From a virus, in the IMG/VR virus record IMGVR_UViG_3300044815_000112, positions 1 to 33,289 of that record: a stretch of DNA of 33,289 nt. The stretch is one strand, 5' to 3'. Of this stretch, positions 6,827 to 14,679 are shown one piece after another. A model generated the notes under the pieces. That model was not told the origin of the DNA and did no database searches. It saw nothing but the letters and a program-made list of their open reading frames with translations. Position numbers and translations under genes: made by a program. How positions within the stretch are numbered: position 1 is the first letter of the stretch; each line of letters begins with the position of its first letter.

Positions 6827-7080
6827 GCGGCACGGACTGGCTCGTCTTCATGGCATGGGAGTTCTTCGTCGCGGTGCTGGTCGGGATGTGGATCGGCCGG
6901 GCACGAGACCGTCGCGCTCTCAACCGCCTCATCGTTCGGACGTTCACCCGCGGCCCGATGTCCACGACGCCGCCGACCTTGATCGAGCTGAGGGCGCCGG
7001 TCTGGGAGGCCTGGCGCATGGAGCAGGGCCGCATCAGCGACATCCCCAGCGCGTACATCGGGCCCCGGGAGGACGCGTGA
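6823..7080 (+). CDS. Single-pass membrane protein (85 aa)
   Basis: Starts at GTG 6823 (SD GGAGGA, GTGA overlap). One transmembrane helix covers about residues 5-25 (WLVFMAWEFFVAVLVGMWIG), followed by a basic stretch (RARDRRALNRLIVR) that puts the C-terminus in the cytoplasm. A short soluble tail follows. An early phage membrane protein may act in superinfection exclusion or host takeover, but nothing here decides this. Confidence 0.6.
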   Translation: MSGTDWLVFMAWEFFVAVLVGMWIGRARDRRALNRLIVRTFTRGPMSTTPPTLIELRAPVWEAWRMEQGRISDIPSAYIGPREDA

Positions 7081-7868
7081 CAGCCGAGTGCGTCCGCTGC
7101 GCCCGACCCACGGCGGACGGTTACGCCTGCCAGGCCTGCGCTGACAAGGCCGCCGAGCAGCTCCGGACCGTCGTCGACATGACTCCGGCCGCCCGGGACG
7201 TCGCCCACGGGCAGTCACGCCGCGGCGGGGGTGGCGGCTCAAACAAGCCGGGCAGCCGGCCGCCCCTCGACTTCGACGTCATGGAGCGACTCGACGACAT
7301 CCAGAACACGCTCGGCGGGTGGGTGCGCCATGTCGGTGAAGAACGCGGCTCGGGGCTGCTCGCCGGATGGCCCCGCAAGGGCGCTGATTTGATCGTTGAG
7401 GCCGCGAGGCTGCTCCAAGGTCACCTGGAGTGGCTCCGGCACCGCCAGGAGGCTCAGGAGGCTCTGGACGACATCGCAAAGGCCGCCCGGGCCATCATGG
7501 GCATCGCCGACGGCCCGATCCCCGGCCGATATGCCGGGCCGTGCAGTCACGTCGGCGAGGACGGCGAGGTGTGCGGCGAGGATGTCACTGCCCGGCCGGG
7601 CTCGCGGATCGGGCGATGCAAGGTCTGCGGCGCCGAGTACGACGTCGACGAGCAGCAGGCGTGGATGCGCAGCGAGATCGAGGACTACCTCGCCCGGCCC
7701 GTCGAGATCGCCGGCGTGCTGCTGCGCCTGGGCTTCCCGATCGGCTACTCGACCATCGCGGCCTACGCGGCCAAGGGCCAGCTCGCCGCGCACGGCAACG
7801 ACCAAGAGGGCCGGCCGCTGTACCGGATCGGCGACGTGATGACCCTGCGGATGGGAGTGAAGAAGTGA
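7077..7868 (+). CDS. Zinc-finger and HTH protein (263 aa)
   Basis: A 263 aa protein from GTG 7077. The N-terminal CVRC...CQAC (about 5-21) is a four-cysteine finger. A glycine-rich linker (RRGGGGGSN) leads to a helical central domain at about 65-145. A second cysteine group (CSHVGEDGEVC, then CKVC) lies near 157-190. The C-terminus has a MerR/AlpA-like segment (GFPIGYSTIAAYAAKG). The architecture is common in actinophage early regions and suggests a DNA-binding protein. The stop overlaps the next GTG by 4 bp. Confidence 0.6.
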   Translation: MTAECVRCARPTADGYACQACADKAAEQLRTVVDMTPAARDVAHGQSRRGGGGGSNKPGSRPPLDFDVMERLDDIQNTLGGWVRHVGEERGSGLLAGWPRKGADLIVEAARLLQGHLEWLRHRQEAQEALDDIAKAARAIMGIADGPIPGRYAGPCSHVGEDGEVCGEDVTARPGSRIGRCKVCGAEYDVDEQQAWMRSEIEDYLARPVEIAGVLLRLGFPIGYSTIAAYAAKGQLAAHGNDQEGRPLYRIGDVMTLRMGVKK

Positions 7869-8563
7869 CGATCGAGGTCACCGTCCGATGCGGCTGCTCG
7901 CGGACCATGCGGCCCGATACCTACGCCGGCCCCGGGCACTACCGGTGCGGATGCGGGGCCGGCGTCGCCGTGTCCGGGTTGCCCAGGCTGGACGCCCGGC
8001 ACTGCCCGCTGCCCAAGGGCCGGCGGATCTGCAACGGCCCCAAGCGCCCCGACGCGCTGGCCTGCGAGCCGTGCTCGGTGCTCATCGCCACCGAGGTCCT
8101 GCGCGACCCCGAGGTGGCCGCGCTGCTCGGCACCGACGAGGGCGCACTCAGTTACCAGCTTGCCCGAAAGGCCGAGACCGAGAGGCTGATCGCGCTTGGC
8201 AACGAGCTGAAGCGGGTCGACCGGCAGCCCGGCACCACGAAGGCCGCGGTGGTCTACTACGCCGAACTGAGGCCCGGCATCGTGAAGATCGGGACCACGA
8301 TGAACCTCGTCACCCGGATGAGCACGCTGCACATTCCGGCCGGCGCGGTGCTCGCCGCCGAGCCCGGGCACTACGAGCTGGAGAAGGCCAGGCACCGGCA
8401 GTTCGCCCATCTGCGCATCACCCAGCGCGAGGACTTCCGGGTGGACGACGGGCTCCGAGCCCACGTCGACGAGTTGGCCCGCCTGCATGGCGACCCCTTC
8501 GAGCTGATGACACGCATGCGTGCTGAGCTGGCGGTACTTGCGAAAGATCCAACTCAGAGCTAG
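7865..8563 (+). CDS. GIY-YIG (T5orf172-like) nuclease-fold protein
   Basis: A 232 aa protein from GTG 7865. The N-terminal 70 residues hold many cysteines (RCGCS, RCGCG, CEPC), probably zinc sites. Residues 127-195 match the T5orf172/MUG113 branch of GIY-YIG domains: VVYYAELRPGIVKIGTT, conserved R151, the E171/E173 region (ELEKARHRQF) as likely metal ligand, and EDFRVDD at the end. Such domains are endonucleases or degenerate DNA-binding modules. It is the last gene of the early operon, followed by a strong hairpin. Confidence 0.7.
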   Translation: MTIEVTVRCGCSRTMRPDTYAGPGHYRCGCGAGVAVSGLPRLDARHCPLPKGRRICNGPKRPDALACEPCSVLIATEVLRDPEVAALLGTDEGALSYQLARKAETERLIALGNELKRVDRQPGTTKAAVVYYAELRPGIVKIGTTMNLVTRMSTLHIPAGAVLAAEPGHYELEKARHRQFAHLRITQREDFRVDDGLRAHVDELARLHGDPFELMTRMRAELAVLAKDPTQS

Positions 8564-8611
8564 CTTGTGCCAAGGTCGACGCAGGTGTCGATCAAGCCAG
8601 ACACCGGCTCG

Positions 8612-8633
8612 GGCCCCCGCTGATGCGGGGGCC
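8612..8633 (+). terminator. Hairpin terminator closing the early operon
   Basis: A perfect 9 bp stem, GGCCCCCGC / GCGGGGGCC, with a TGAT loop, followed by TTCGTC. A smaller dyad (GGTGTC 8584-8589, GACACC 8600-8605) precedes it. It lies between the GIY-YIG gene and the tRNA. Confidence 0.65.
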
Positions 8634-8647
8634 TTCGTCATATCCGC

Positions 8648-8721
8648 AGCGCGTTGGAGCAGGTCGGTAGCTCGCTGGGCTCATAACCCAGAGGTCGCAG
8701 GTTCGACTCCTGCACGCGCCA
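8648..8721 (+). tRNA. tRNA-Met (CAT anticodon), initiator-like
   Basis: A full cloverleaf: acceptor AGCGCGT/ACGCGCC (six pairs; position 1-72 is an unpaired A-C), D-stem GAGC/GCTC, anticodon stem CTGGG/CCCAG around loop CTCATAA, variable AGGTC, T-stem GCAGG/CCTGC around TTCGACT, discriminator A at 8721. CCA is not encoded. Initiator marks are three G:C pairs at the base of the anticodon stem, a purine11:pyrimidine24 pair (A:T) in the D-stem, and an open 1-72 pair. From memory, the central arms are nearly those of actinobacterial tRNA-fMet. The tRNA call is sure; initiator function is inferred. Confidence 0.9.
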
Positions 8722-8792
8722 CTCGGCCACCCCGTGGTCCCGGGCTACGCCTACGTGCGGGAGTACCGGAACACCCGACAGGCGGGGTGACC

Positions 8793-9143
8793 ATGGCCCG
8801 CTGGAAAGCCTGCGCCTGCATCTCCTGCCCAGCCCACGAGGGCAGCTGCCCTGAGCTGACCCAGGCCCGGCACTGCGACGACTGCGCACGGCAGCGTGAG
8901 CAGGCACGAGGCAGCAGGCAACAGCGTGGGTACGGCAAGGCGCACGACGATGCGCGTGCTGCCCTGCTGCGGGTCTTCGTACCCAGCATTCTGTGCCCCA
9001 AGTGCGGGCGACCCATGTGGCACACGGACAAGCTCGACGCCGGCCACAGCGTGGACCTGCGCGATGACCCCGATGCTGTCGCTGACCAGCTCGAACACGC
9101 GTCGTGCAACCGAGGGTGGCGACGAGCAGCACACGGAGGCTGA
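8793..9143 (+). CDS. HNH endonuclease
   Basis: A 116 aa protein from ATG 8793, with SD GGCGGGG. The N-terminal half has cysteines (CACISC, CDDC). The HNH core follows: zinc ligands CPKC at 68-71, the central LDAGHSVDL with H85 as catalytic histidine, and HASCNRGWR at 102-110 supplying the final H/C and N. In many HK97-like phages an HNH protein encoded next to the terminase is needed for DNA packaging and cos cleavage. Its position just before the terminase genes fits this role. Confidence 0.85.
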   Translation: MARWKACACISCPAHEGSCPELTQARHCDDCARQREQARGSRQQRGYGKAHDDARAALLRVFVPSILCPKCGRPMWHTDKLDAGHSVDLRDDPDAVADQLEHASCNRGWRRAAHGG

Positions 9144-9145
9144 GC

Positions 9146-9346
9146 ATGGCGACAGTGCACGTGCTGCCCATCGATGACCTGATCGAGCACGAGGACGAAG
9201 GCGACCAGTGCCCATGCGGTCCGAGGATCGAGCCCGTGAAGGCCGATGACGGATCGGTTGGCTGGCTGATCTCGCACAACGCACTCGACGGACGCGAGCT
9301 GGCCGAGCGCCGGGCGTCACGGTCGGTGACGAAGGGTGGGGGGTGA
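9146..9346 (+). CDS. Conserved small phage protein before terminase (66 aa)
   Basis: A 66 aa protein from ATG 9146, with SD CGGAGG, 2 bp after the HNH gene. The pattern DDLIEHE, CPCGPRIEPV, then GWLISHNALDGRE matches a short protein that I recall as common in the structural region of actinobacteriophages. The CPCG pair and nearby histidines could bind metal. The function is not established; co-expression with HNH and terminase suggests a packaging or regulatory role. Confidence 0.65.
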   Translation: MATVHVLPIDDLIEHEDEGDQCPCGPRIEPVKADDGSVGWLISHNALDGRELAERRASRSVTKGGG

Positions 9347-9491
9347 CCCCCTCGGCCCTGGGGGCGGAGGACCGCCGGGGAGGGCTCTCGCTGGTCAGCC
9401 AGGTTCAAAGCAGCTCTGAGACCCCAGACCGTCACGCGATGTGACGGCCGACCGAGGTGCCGCGCGATGCGGGCCGAGGAGATGATCACCG
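9347..9491 (+). other. Noncoding stretch before terminase, candidate packaging site
   Basis: These 145 bp carry no convincing gene. They contain a hairpin CCGTCAC-GCGAT-GTGACGG at 9429-9447 and a CCCCC...GGGGG dyad near 9349-9364. Location directly upstream of the small terminase is where cos or pac sites often lie. No promoter is clear. Confidence 0.35.
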
Positions 9492-9977
9492 ATGGGCAGT
9501 GGTGGAGCGCGGGCTCGTTCTGGACCCGCACCTGATCCCGAGGCACTCAACCGCCTCCGTAATACCGACGCGTCATGGCACGTCCTACCGGTCACCGGCC
9601 GGCCGGGGCCGCCGCCGGAATGGCCCCTCACCGAGGCATCCGAGCGGGAGCTCGTGCTCTGGGTCAGGCTCTGGGTCAAGCCGCAGGCGACCCGCTGGGA
9701 AGTGCTCGGCCAGGACCTCGAAGTCGCGCTGTACGTTCGCCGCTTCGTCGCCGCTGAGAAACCCGGGGCCGCCGCGACCACCGCGGTGATCGTGCGGCAG
9801 CTCGGCGAGGCCCTGGGCCTGACGATTCCGGGTCTGCTGCGCAACCGCTGGCAGATCGGCTCGCAGCAGAGTGCGCCGGCGGCCGCGGTCCAGGCGCCGA
9901 CCGGCACTGACACGGGTTTCGTGCCCGCGAGGCCTTCGGCGCGCGACCGGTTCACGGTCGTCCGCGATGACGACTGA
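9492..9977 (+). CDS. Terminase small subunit (probable)
   Basis: A 161 aa protein from ATG 9492. It begins with a glycine-rich tail (MGSGGARARSG), followed by WPLTEASERELVLWVRLW and a helical region with LEVALYVRRFVAAEK and RQLGEALGLTIPGLLRNRW, the last resembling an HTH. Length and helical content suit a DNA-recognition small terminase, and it lies directly before TerL with an 11 bp overlap. The call rests on position and general resemblance to actinophage TerS proteins. Confidence 0.7.
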   Translation: MGSGGARARSGPAPDPEALNRLRNTDASWHVLPVTGRPGPPPEWPLTEASERELVLWVRLWVKPQATRWEVLGQDLEVALYVRRFVAAEKPGAAATTAVIVRQLGEALGLTIPGLLRNRWQIGSQQSAPAAAVQAPTGTDTGFVPARPSARDRFTVVRDDD

Positions 9978-11601
9978 ACGGGTCATCGACTTCCCGACCC
10001 TGTTCATCGTTCCGGACTGGATCGAGCAGCACTGCCCACAGCCGGACCGCTTCGGCCGCGGTGGCCCGTTCCAGCTCTACGACAACCAGATGTGGTGGAC
10101 GCTCAACCACTACAGGGTCAAGCCGACCGCGCTGTGGGTGCCCGAGAACCCGATCCTGGCGCCGGCGTTCCACAACCGCCGGTCGCAGATCATCGCCCCG
10201 CAGAAGGTCGGCAAGGGCCCCTGGTCGGCGTCGATCTGCCTCGCCGAGGGCGGCGGGCCGGTCCTGTTCGCTGGGTGGGCGGCCGAGGGGGACGTCTACC
10301 GCTGCGAGGACAACGGCTGCGGCTGCGGCTGGATCTACGAGTACGGGCCCGGCGAGCCGAAGGGGATGCGCTGGCCGACGCCGCTGATCCAGATCCTGGC
10401 GACGTCCGAGGAGCAGACCGACAACATCTTCCGGCACGTCAAGGCCATGATCGCCCTCGGACCGCTCAGCGACCTGATGCGCGCCGGCGAGGACACAGCC
10501 CGCGTCGGCACTGACGGCCAGATCGACTGCGTGAGCACCGGCCCGCTGTCGAAGGTCGGCAACCCGGTCACGTTCGTCATGCAGGACGAGACGGGCCTCT
10601 ACAACGACACGAATAAGCTACGCAAGCCCGCCGAGACCCAGCGCCGCGGCGCGGCCGGCATGGGTGGCCGGTCGATCGAGACCACGAACTGCTTCGACCC
10701 GGCCGAGGACAGCGTCGCGCAGCGGACCCGCGAGTCGGCGGCGCAGGACGTGTTCCGGTTCTACGAGCCGCCGCCGGCGAATCTGTCGTACCGCAACAAA
10801 CGCGAGCGCCGGAAGATCCACGCGTTCAACTACGCCAGCTACCCGCACATCGACATCGACTCGATCGACGCCGAGGCTGCCGAGTTGGCGGAGAAGGACC
10901 CGAACCAGGCCGAGCGCTACTACGGCAACCGGATGGTCTACGGCGCCGGCACCTGGCTCGAAGGCAACCTCTGGGATGCCCGCGCGGTCGCCGTGCCGCG
11001 GCTGGTGCTGCCCGGCGCCGCGGTAGTCGGTGGCTTCGACGGCTCGGACACCGACGACTGGACGGCCATCCGGCTGCAGACCGAAGACGGCTACCAGTTC
11101 ACCCCGACGTACGGCCCTGACCGGCGACGGTGCATCTGGAACCCCGCCGAGCACGGCGGCCAGGTCCCGCGGCTCGAGGTCCGGGCGGCCTGGGACGAGA
11201 TCGTCGAGACCTACGAGCTGGTGCGCGCCTATCTGGACCCGCCCGGCTGGAAGACCGAGATCGACGAGCTGGCCGAGCGGTACGGCGAGAAGGTTTTCCT
11301 GCGCTGGGAGACCTACCGGATCACCCAGATGCACTCGGCGCTGCTGCGGCTGCACACCGACGTCGTCAAGGACGGCTCGGGGTTCTCCCATGACGGCGAC
11401 CAGATCGTGGCCACGCACGTCCGCAACGCGCGCAAGCTCGCACGGGCCGGCCAGAAGTACATCCTCGGCAAGCCGAGCCAGACGCAGAAGATCGACGCCG
11501 TCATGTCGGCGACGTTGTGCAACGAGGCCGCCGGTGACGTCACCGCGGCCGGCGCCTGGCCGAAGCCGAGAGTCCGCCGCAAGGTCATCGTCATGCGCTG
11601 A
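9967..11601 (+). CDS. terL: Terminase large subunit
   Basis: A 544 aa packaging ATPase-nuclease. I chose ATG 9967 because the extension to 9871 would overlap the small subunit far more. A deviant Walker A is APQKVGKGPWSA at about 77-88 (K83). Walker B is VTFVMQDE at 201-208, with the catalytic E last. A coupling motif ETTNCFDP lies near 237. The C-terminal RNase H-like nuclease has acidic residues in GGFDGSDTDDW and in KIDAVMSATL. An insert in the ATPase domain has a cysteine group (CEDNGCGCGW). It moves DNA into proheads through the portal encoded next. Confidence 0.92.
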   Translation: MTTERVIDFPTLFIVPDWIEQHCPQPDRFGRGGPFQLYDNQMWWTLNHYRVKPTALWVPENPILAPAFHNRRSQIIAPQKVGKGPWSASICLAEGGGPVLFAGWAAEGDVYRCEDNGCGCGWIYEYGPGEPKGMRWPTPLIQILATSEEQTDNIFRHVKAMIALGPLSDLMRAGEDTARVGTDGQIDCVSTGPLSKVGNPVTFVMQDETGLYNDTNKLRKPAETQRRGAAGMGGRSIETTNCFDPAEDSVAQRTRESAAQDVFRFYEPPPANLSYRNKRERRKIHAFNYASYPHIDIDSIDAEAAELAEKDPNQAERYYGNRMVYGAGTWLEGNLWDARAVAVPRLVLPGAAVVGGFDGSDTDDWTAIRLQTEDGYQFTPTYGPDRRRCIWNPAEHGGQVPRLEVRAAWDEIVETYELVRAYLDPPGWKTEIDELAERYGEKVFLRWETYRITQMHSALLRLHTDVVKDGSGFSHDGDQIVATHVRNARKLARAGQKYILGKPSQTQKIDAVMSATLCNEAAGDVTAAGAWPKPRVRRKVIVMR

Positions 11602-11612
11602 AGGGAGACCTC

Positions 11613-13091
11613 GTGGCCCTCCCCGACGACAGCGATCCGATCGCCTGGGTGAACCACCTGGCCCGGATCCACGACGGTGACCTGCCGCTGCTCAAGGAGT
11701 ACGACGACCTGTTCCAGGGCACGGCGCGCCTGAACTACATGCACCCGGACATCCTGCGGGAGGTCGAGGACCGCATTAAGTGCGTCGCGCTGGGCTGGCC
11801 GATGCTGGCGGTCGAGCCGCTCGAGGAGCGCCTGGATCTCCTGACGTTCCGGTACCCGGATAGCGGGCGCGAGATCGACCCCGAGGCCGACCCGGAGGAG
11901 ATTGCCGCCTTCGCCGGGGACGAGAACCTGCAACGGGTGTGGCAAGACAACGACCTCGACGAGGAGTCCCAGATGGGGCACCTCGACGCGCTGGTCATGA
12001 AGCGCGCGTACGCCACGGTCGGGGTGAACGAGGAAGACGCGGACACCCCGCTGGTAACGGTGGAGTCGCCCCGGGAGATGTTTGCCCTGGTCGACCCGCG
12101 GACCCGCGAGGTCCGGGCGGCGCTGCGGCGGTGGACCGACGACTACGACTTCGTCACCCAGCAGCAGAACCAGTACGCCACGCTCTACCTGCCCAACTCG
12201 ACCAGCTGGTTTGACCGCGGACCGCAGGGCTGGCGCGAGACCGGCCGCGATGAGCACCGCATCGGCAAGCCGTTGGTGGCCGCGCTGACGAACCGTGGCC
12301 GCCTGGCGAACCGCTATGGGCAGTCGGAGCTGACCGCGCCGCTGCTGTCGCTGTCCGATGCCGCGAACAAGATCGCCACGGACATGATGGTCGGCGCCGA
12401 GTTCCACATGATGCCGCTGCGCGCGCTGTTCGGGGTCGGCCCGGAAGACTTCGAGGACGAGCAGGGCAACCGGTTGTCCAAGCTCCAGGTACTGATGGGC
12501 AAATTGCTCACGGTGGCCGGCGACGGTGACACCCCGGTGACGGCGCACGAGTTCTCGGCGTCGTCGCTGTCGAACTTCCACGACACGCTCAACCAGCTCG
12601 CCCGGCACGCGTCCGGCCTGATCGGCGTCGACCCGTCGGTGCTGGGCATGGCGACCGGTGACAACCCGGCCTCGGCCGAGGCGCTGAAGTCCCGCGAGAT
12701 CCGGCTGATCAAGAAGGCCGAGCGGCGCCAGAAGGCGTTCGGCGGCGGCTGGGAGCGTGCGATGCGCCTCGTCCGGCGGCTGCAGGAGGGCGACTGGGAC
12801 CCGGCCGCGAAGCGCCTCGAGGCCGTCTGGCGTGACGCGGCCACCCCGACCCGGGCGCAGGCAGCGGACGCCGCGACGAAGCTGGTCGCGGGCAGCATCA
12901 TCCCGAAGCAGCAGGCCCGCGAGGACCTCGGTTACACCCCGGGTCAGCAGCGCCGGATGGCCGCCTTCGACGAGGCGAACGCCGCGCAGGACCCGCTCGG
13001 CCAGCTCACTCAGGCCGCCGGCCGCAGCCTGCCGGAGCAGATCCCCGGGGTGCCTGGCGAGACCGGCATCCCGGCGCCCGCTCCGGCGTAG
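11613..13091 (+). CDS. Portal protein (SPP1 gp6-like)
   Basis: A 492 aa protein from GTG 11613, SD GAAGGGAG. It is of normal portal length, with features of the SPP1-Gp6 family: an N-terminal RLNYMHPDILREV segment, WPMLAVEPLEERL, the middle PLLSLSDAANKIATDMMV, and a C-terminal helical barrel (EALKSREIRLIKKAERRQ) ending in a Gly/Pro-rich tail. The portal forms the dodecameric ring at the head vertex through which terminase packs DNA. It lies 11 bp after TerL and 3 bp before the MuF-like gene. Confidence 0.9.
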   Translation: MALPDDSDPIAWVNHLARIHDGDLPLLKEYDDLFQGTARLNYMHPDILREVEDRIKCVALGWPMLAVEPLEERLDLLTFRYPDSGREIDPEADPEEIAAFAGDENLQRVWQDNDLDEESQMGHLDALVMKRAYATVGVNEEDADTPLVTVESPREMFALVDPRTREVRAALRRWTDDYDFVTQQQNQYATLYLPNSTSWFDRGPQGWRETGRDEHRIGKPLVAALTNRGRLANRYGQSELTAPLLSLSDAANKIATDMMVGAEFHMMPLRALFGVGPEDFEDEQGNRLSKLQVLMGKLLTVAGDGDTPVTAHEFSASSLSNFHDTLNQLARHASGLIGVDPSVLGMATGDNPASAEALKSREIRLIKKAERRQKAFGGGWERAMRLVRRLQEGDWDPAAKRLEAVWRDAATPTRAQAADAATKLVAGSIIPKQQAREDLGYTPGQQRRMAAFDEANAAQDPLGQLTQAAGRSLPEQIPGVPGETGIPAPAPA

Positions 13092-13094
13092 GCC

Positions 13095-13988
13095 GTGGGG
13101 GTCGAGCAGGTCGCCGCCCGGTACGCCGAGCGGCAGGTGGCGCTGGGCCGGGCGACCGCGCTGCATCTGGGTGAGCTGTGGCGGCTCGTCGACCCGCGGA
13201 ACATCGCCGCGGCGTGGCGGTCGCTGCTGCCGTCGGCGCTGGCCACGCTCGGCACCTCGCAGGCCACCGCCGCGGCGTCGGCCGGGATGTACGTCGACGA
13301 CGCGCTCGCCGCGGACGGGGTCACCGCCCGCGCGGCCGGCCGGATCGCACCGGGCGCGTTCGCTGGGATCGCTTCCGACGGCCGTCCGCTGGCGTCGCTG
13401 CTGTACGAGCCGGCGATCACCGCGCTGAGGCAGATTGGCCAAGGCGTCTCGCCGCCGCGGGCGATGTCATCCGGCCGCTTCACTCTGGACCTGATCACCC
13501 GTACCCAGGTGGCCGACGCCGGCCGGACCGCGGTCGGCACGGCGATTGCCGCCCGGCCCGAGGTCGGCGGCTACGTCCGGATGATCGTCGGGAGGACCTG
13601 CTCGCGCTGTCTCATCCTGGCCGGGCGCCAGTACCGGTGGAACGCTGGCTTCCAGCGGCACCCCCGCTGCGACTGCCGCCACGTGCCGATCGCCGAGAGC
13701 GTCCCGGGCGACGTGACCACGGACCCGAAGGCCTACTTCGACTCGCTCGACGCGGCCGCGCAGGACGAGCTCCTCGGCAAGGCTGGCGCCGAAGCGGTCC
13801 GGGCCGGCGCCGACATGGCCCGGGTGGTCAACGCCCGGCGCGGCATGCAGACCGCTGACGGGCGGCTCTACACCACGGAGGCGGCCGGGCGGCGCCCGCG
13901 GCTGATGCCTGAACAGATTCTCCGGGAAGCAAAAGGCTCTCGCGATGAGGCCATCCGCCTTCTCCGGCTGCACCGATACATCACCTGA
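13095..13988 (+). CDS. MuF-like capsid minor protein
   Basis: A 297 aa protein from GTG 13095. The N-terminal 200 residues are helical and alanine-rich, as in head morphogenesis proteins that bind the portal. The diagnostic segment is near 172-205: CSRCLILAGRQYRWNAGF followed by HPRCDCRHVP, the conserved Cys/His motif of actinophage MuF-like proteins. The C-terminus is basic and helical. Proteins of this family are packaged in small numbers and may be ejected with DNA. No toxin domain is fused at the C-terminus. Confidence 0.85.
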   Translation: MGVEQVAARYAERQVALGRATALHLGELWRLVDPRNIAAAWRSLLPSALATLGTSQATAAASAGMYVDDALAADGVTARAAGRIAPGAFAGIASDGRPLASLLYEPAITALRQIGQGVSPPRAMSSGRFTLDLITRTQVADAGRTAVGTAIAARPEVGGYVRMIVGRTCSRCLILAGRQYRWNAGFQRHPRCDCRHVPIAESVPGDVTTDPKAYFDSLDAAAQDELLGKAGAEAVRAGADMARVVNARRGMQTADGRLYTTEAAGRRPRLMPEQILREAKGSRDEAIRLLRLHRYIT

Positions 13989-14024
13989 CCGGGCGCGATG
14001 CCGGTCGCCACAGAAAGGGTCGCG

Positions 14025-14627
14025 ATGACCCAGCCTGCCCCCGTTCCCACGCCCCCGCCGGGCGACCCGGCGCCGGCAAACCCGCCCGCGCCTGCGCCGG
14101 CACTGACCCCGCCAGCCCCGGTTGATCCGGCGGCCTCGGCCAATCCGCTACTCGCCGACCTTGCGAAGGAGCGGGAAAAGCGTCAGCGACTCGAATCGCT
14201 CCTGGCCGACTCTCTGGGCATCGACCTCAAGGGCGGTGGCGGTGCAGAGAGCCACGTCGACCAGATCGCCGCCAAGCTCTCGTCGCACGAGGAGCGGTTC
14301 GCCTCCTACGAGGCGAACCTGGCCGCCGAGCGCGAAGCCCGTTGGCGCGCCGAGGTTGCCGCCGCCAAAGGCCTCACTCCCGAACAGGCAGCCCGGCTCC
14401 GGGGCGGTTCCCCGGAGGAGTTCGCCGCCGACGCCGATGCGCTGCTCGCGCTGTTCCCTGCGGCCGGCCCGCGTAACCCGGCGCCGGACCCGTCACAGGG
14501 TGCCCGCGGCGGCCAGCCCGGCCCGGACCTCGAAGCCCGGATCGCCGAGGCCCGGGCCAAGGGCGACTTCCGCGGCGCGATCGCACTGGAGCGCCAGAAG
14601 CTTCTGACCATTCAACGACCCAGCTAG
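14025..14627 (+). CDS. Head scaffolding protein
   Basis: A 200 aa protein. I chose ATG 14025 (SD AGAAAGGG) over the upstream ATG 13998. It begins with a Pro/Ala-rich tail of about 45 residues, then a charged coiled-coil region (LAKEREKRQRLESLLADSL, and SSHEERFASYEANLAAEREAR), then a segment GLTPEQAARLRGGSPEEF typical of phage scaffolds, and a basic C-terminal helix. The gene lies directly before the capsid gene, the standard position. Scaffolds shape the prohead and leave before maturation. Confidence 0.82.
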   Translation: MTQPAPVPTPPPGDPAPANPPAPAPALTPPAPVDPAASANPLLADLAKEREKRQRLESLLADSLGIDLKGGGGAESHVDQIAAKLSSHEERFASYEANLAAEREARWRAEVAAAKGLTPEQAARLRGGSPEEFAADADALLALFPAAGPRNPAPDPSQGARGGQPGPDLEARIAEARAKGDFRGAIALERQKLLTIQRPS

Positions 14628-14679
14628 ATGAAGGGCCGGCGCGGGCCGTGCCCCGAACCACTGAAGGGAGCAACCAGCC

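Noticed and set aside
8717-8728. A 12 bp match CGCCACTCGGCC between the tRNA 3' end and 33090-33101, as a possible attL/attR pair
   Set aside because: Matches this short are expected many times by chance in 33 kb of high-GC DNA, no integrase is present, and the tRNA lies in the middle of phage genes.
11313-13442. Long open frame (709 aa) on the minus strand opposite the portal gene
   Set aside because: Its sequence is Arg/Gly/Val-rich without domains and mirrors the high-GC portal codons; the + strand frame is clearly the portal.
14627-14679. Short frame beginning ATGAAGGGCC before the capsid gene
   Set aside because: It runs out of frame into the capsid gene and has no ribosome site; it is leader sequence.
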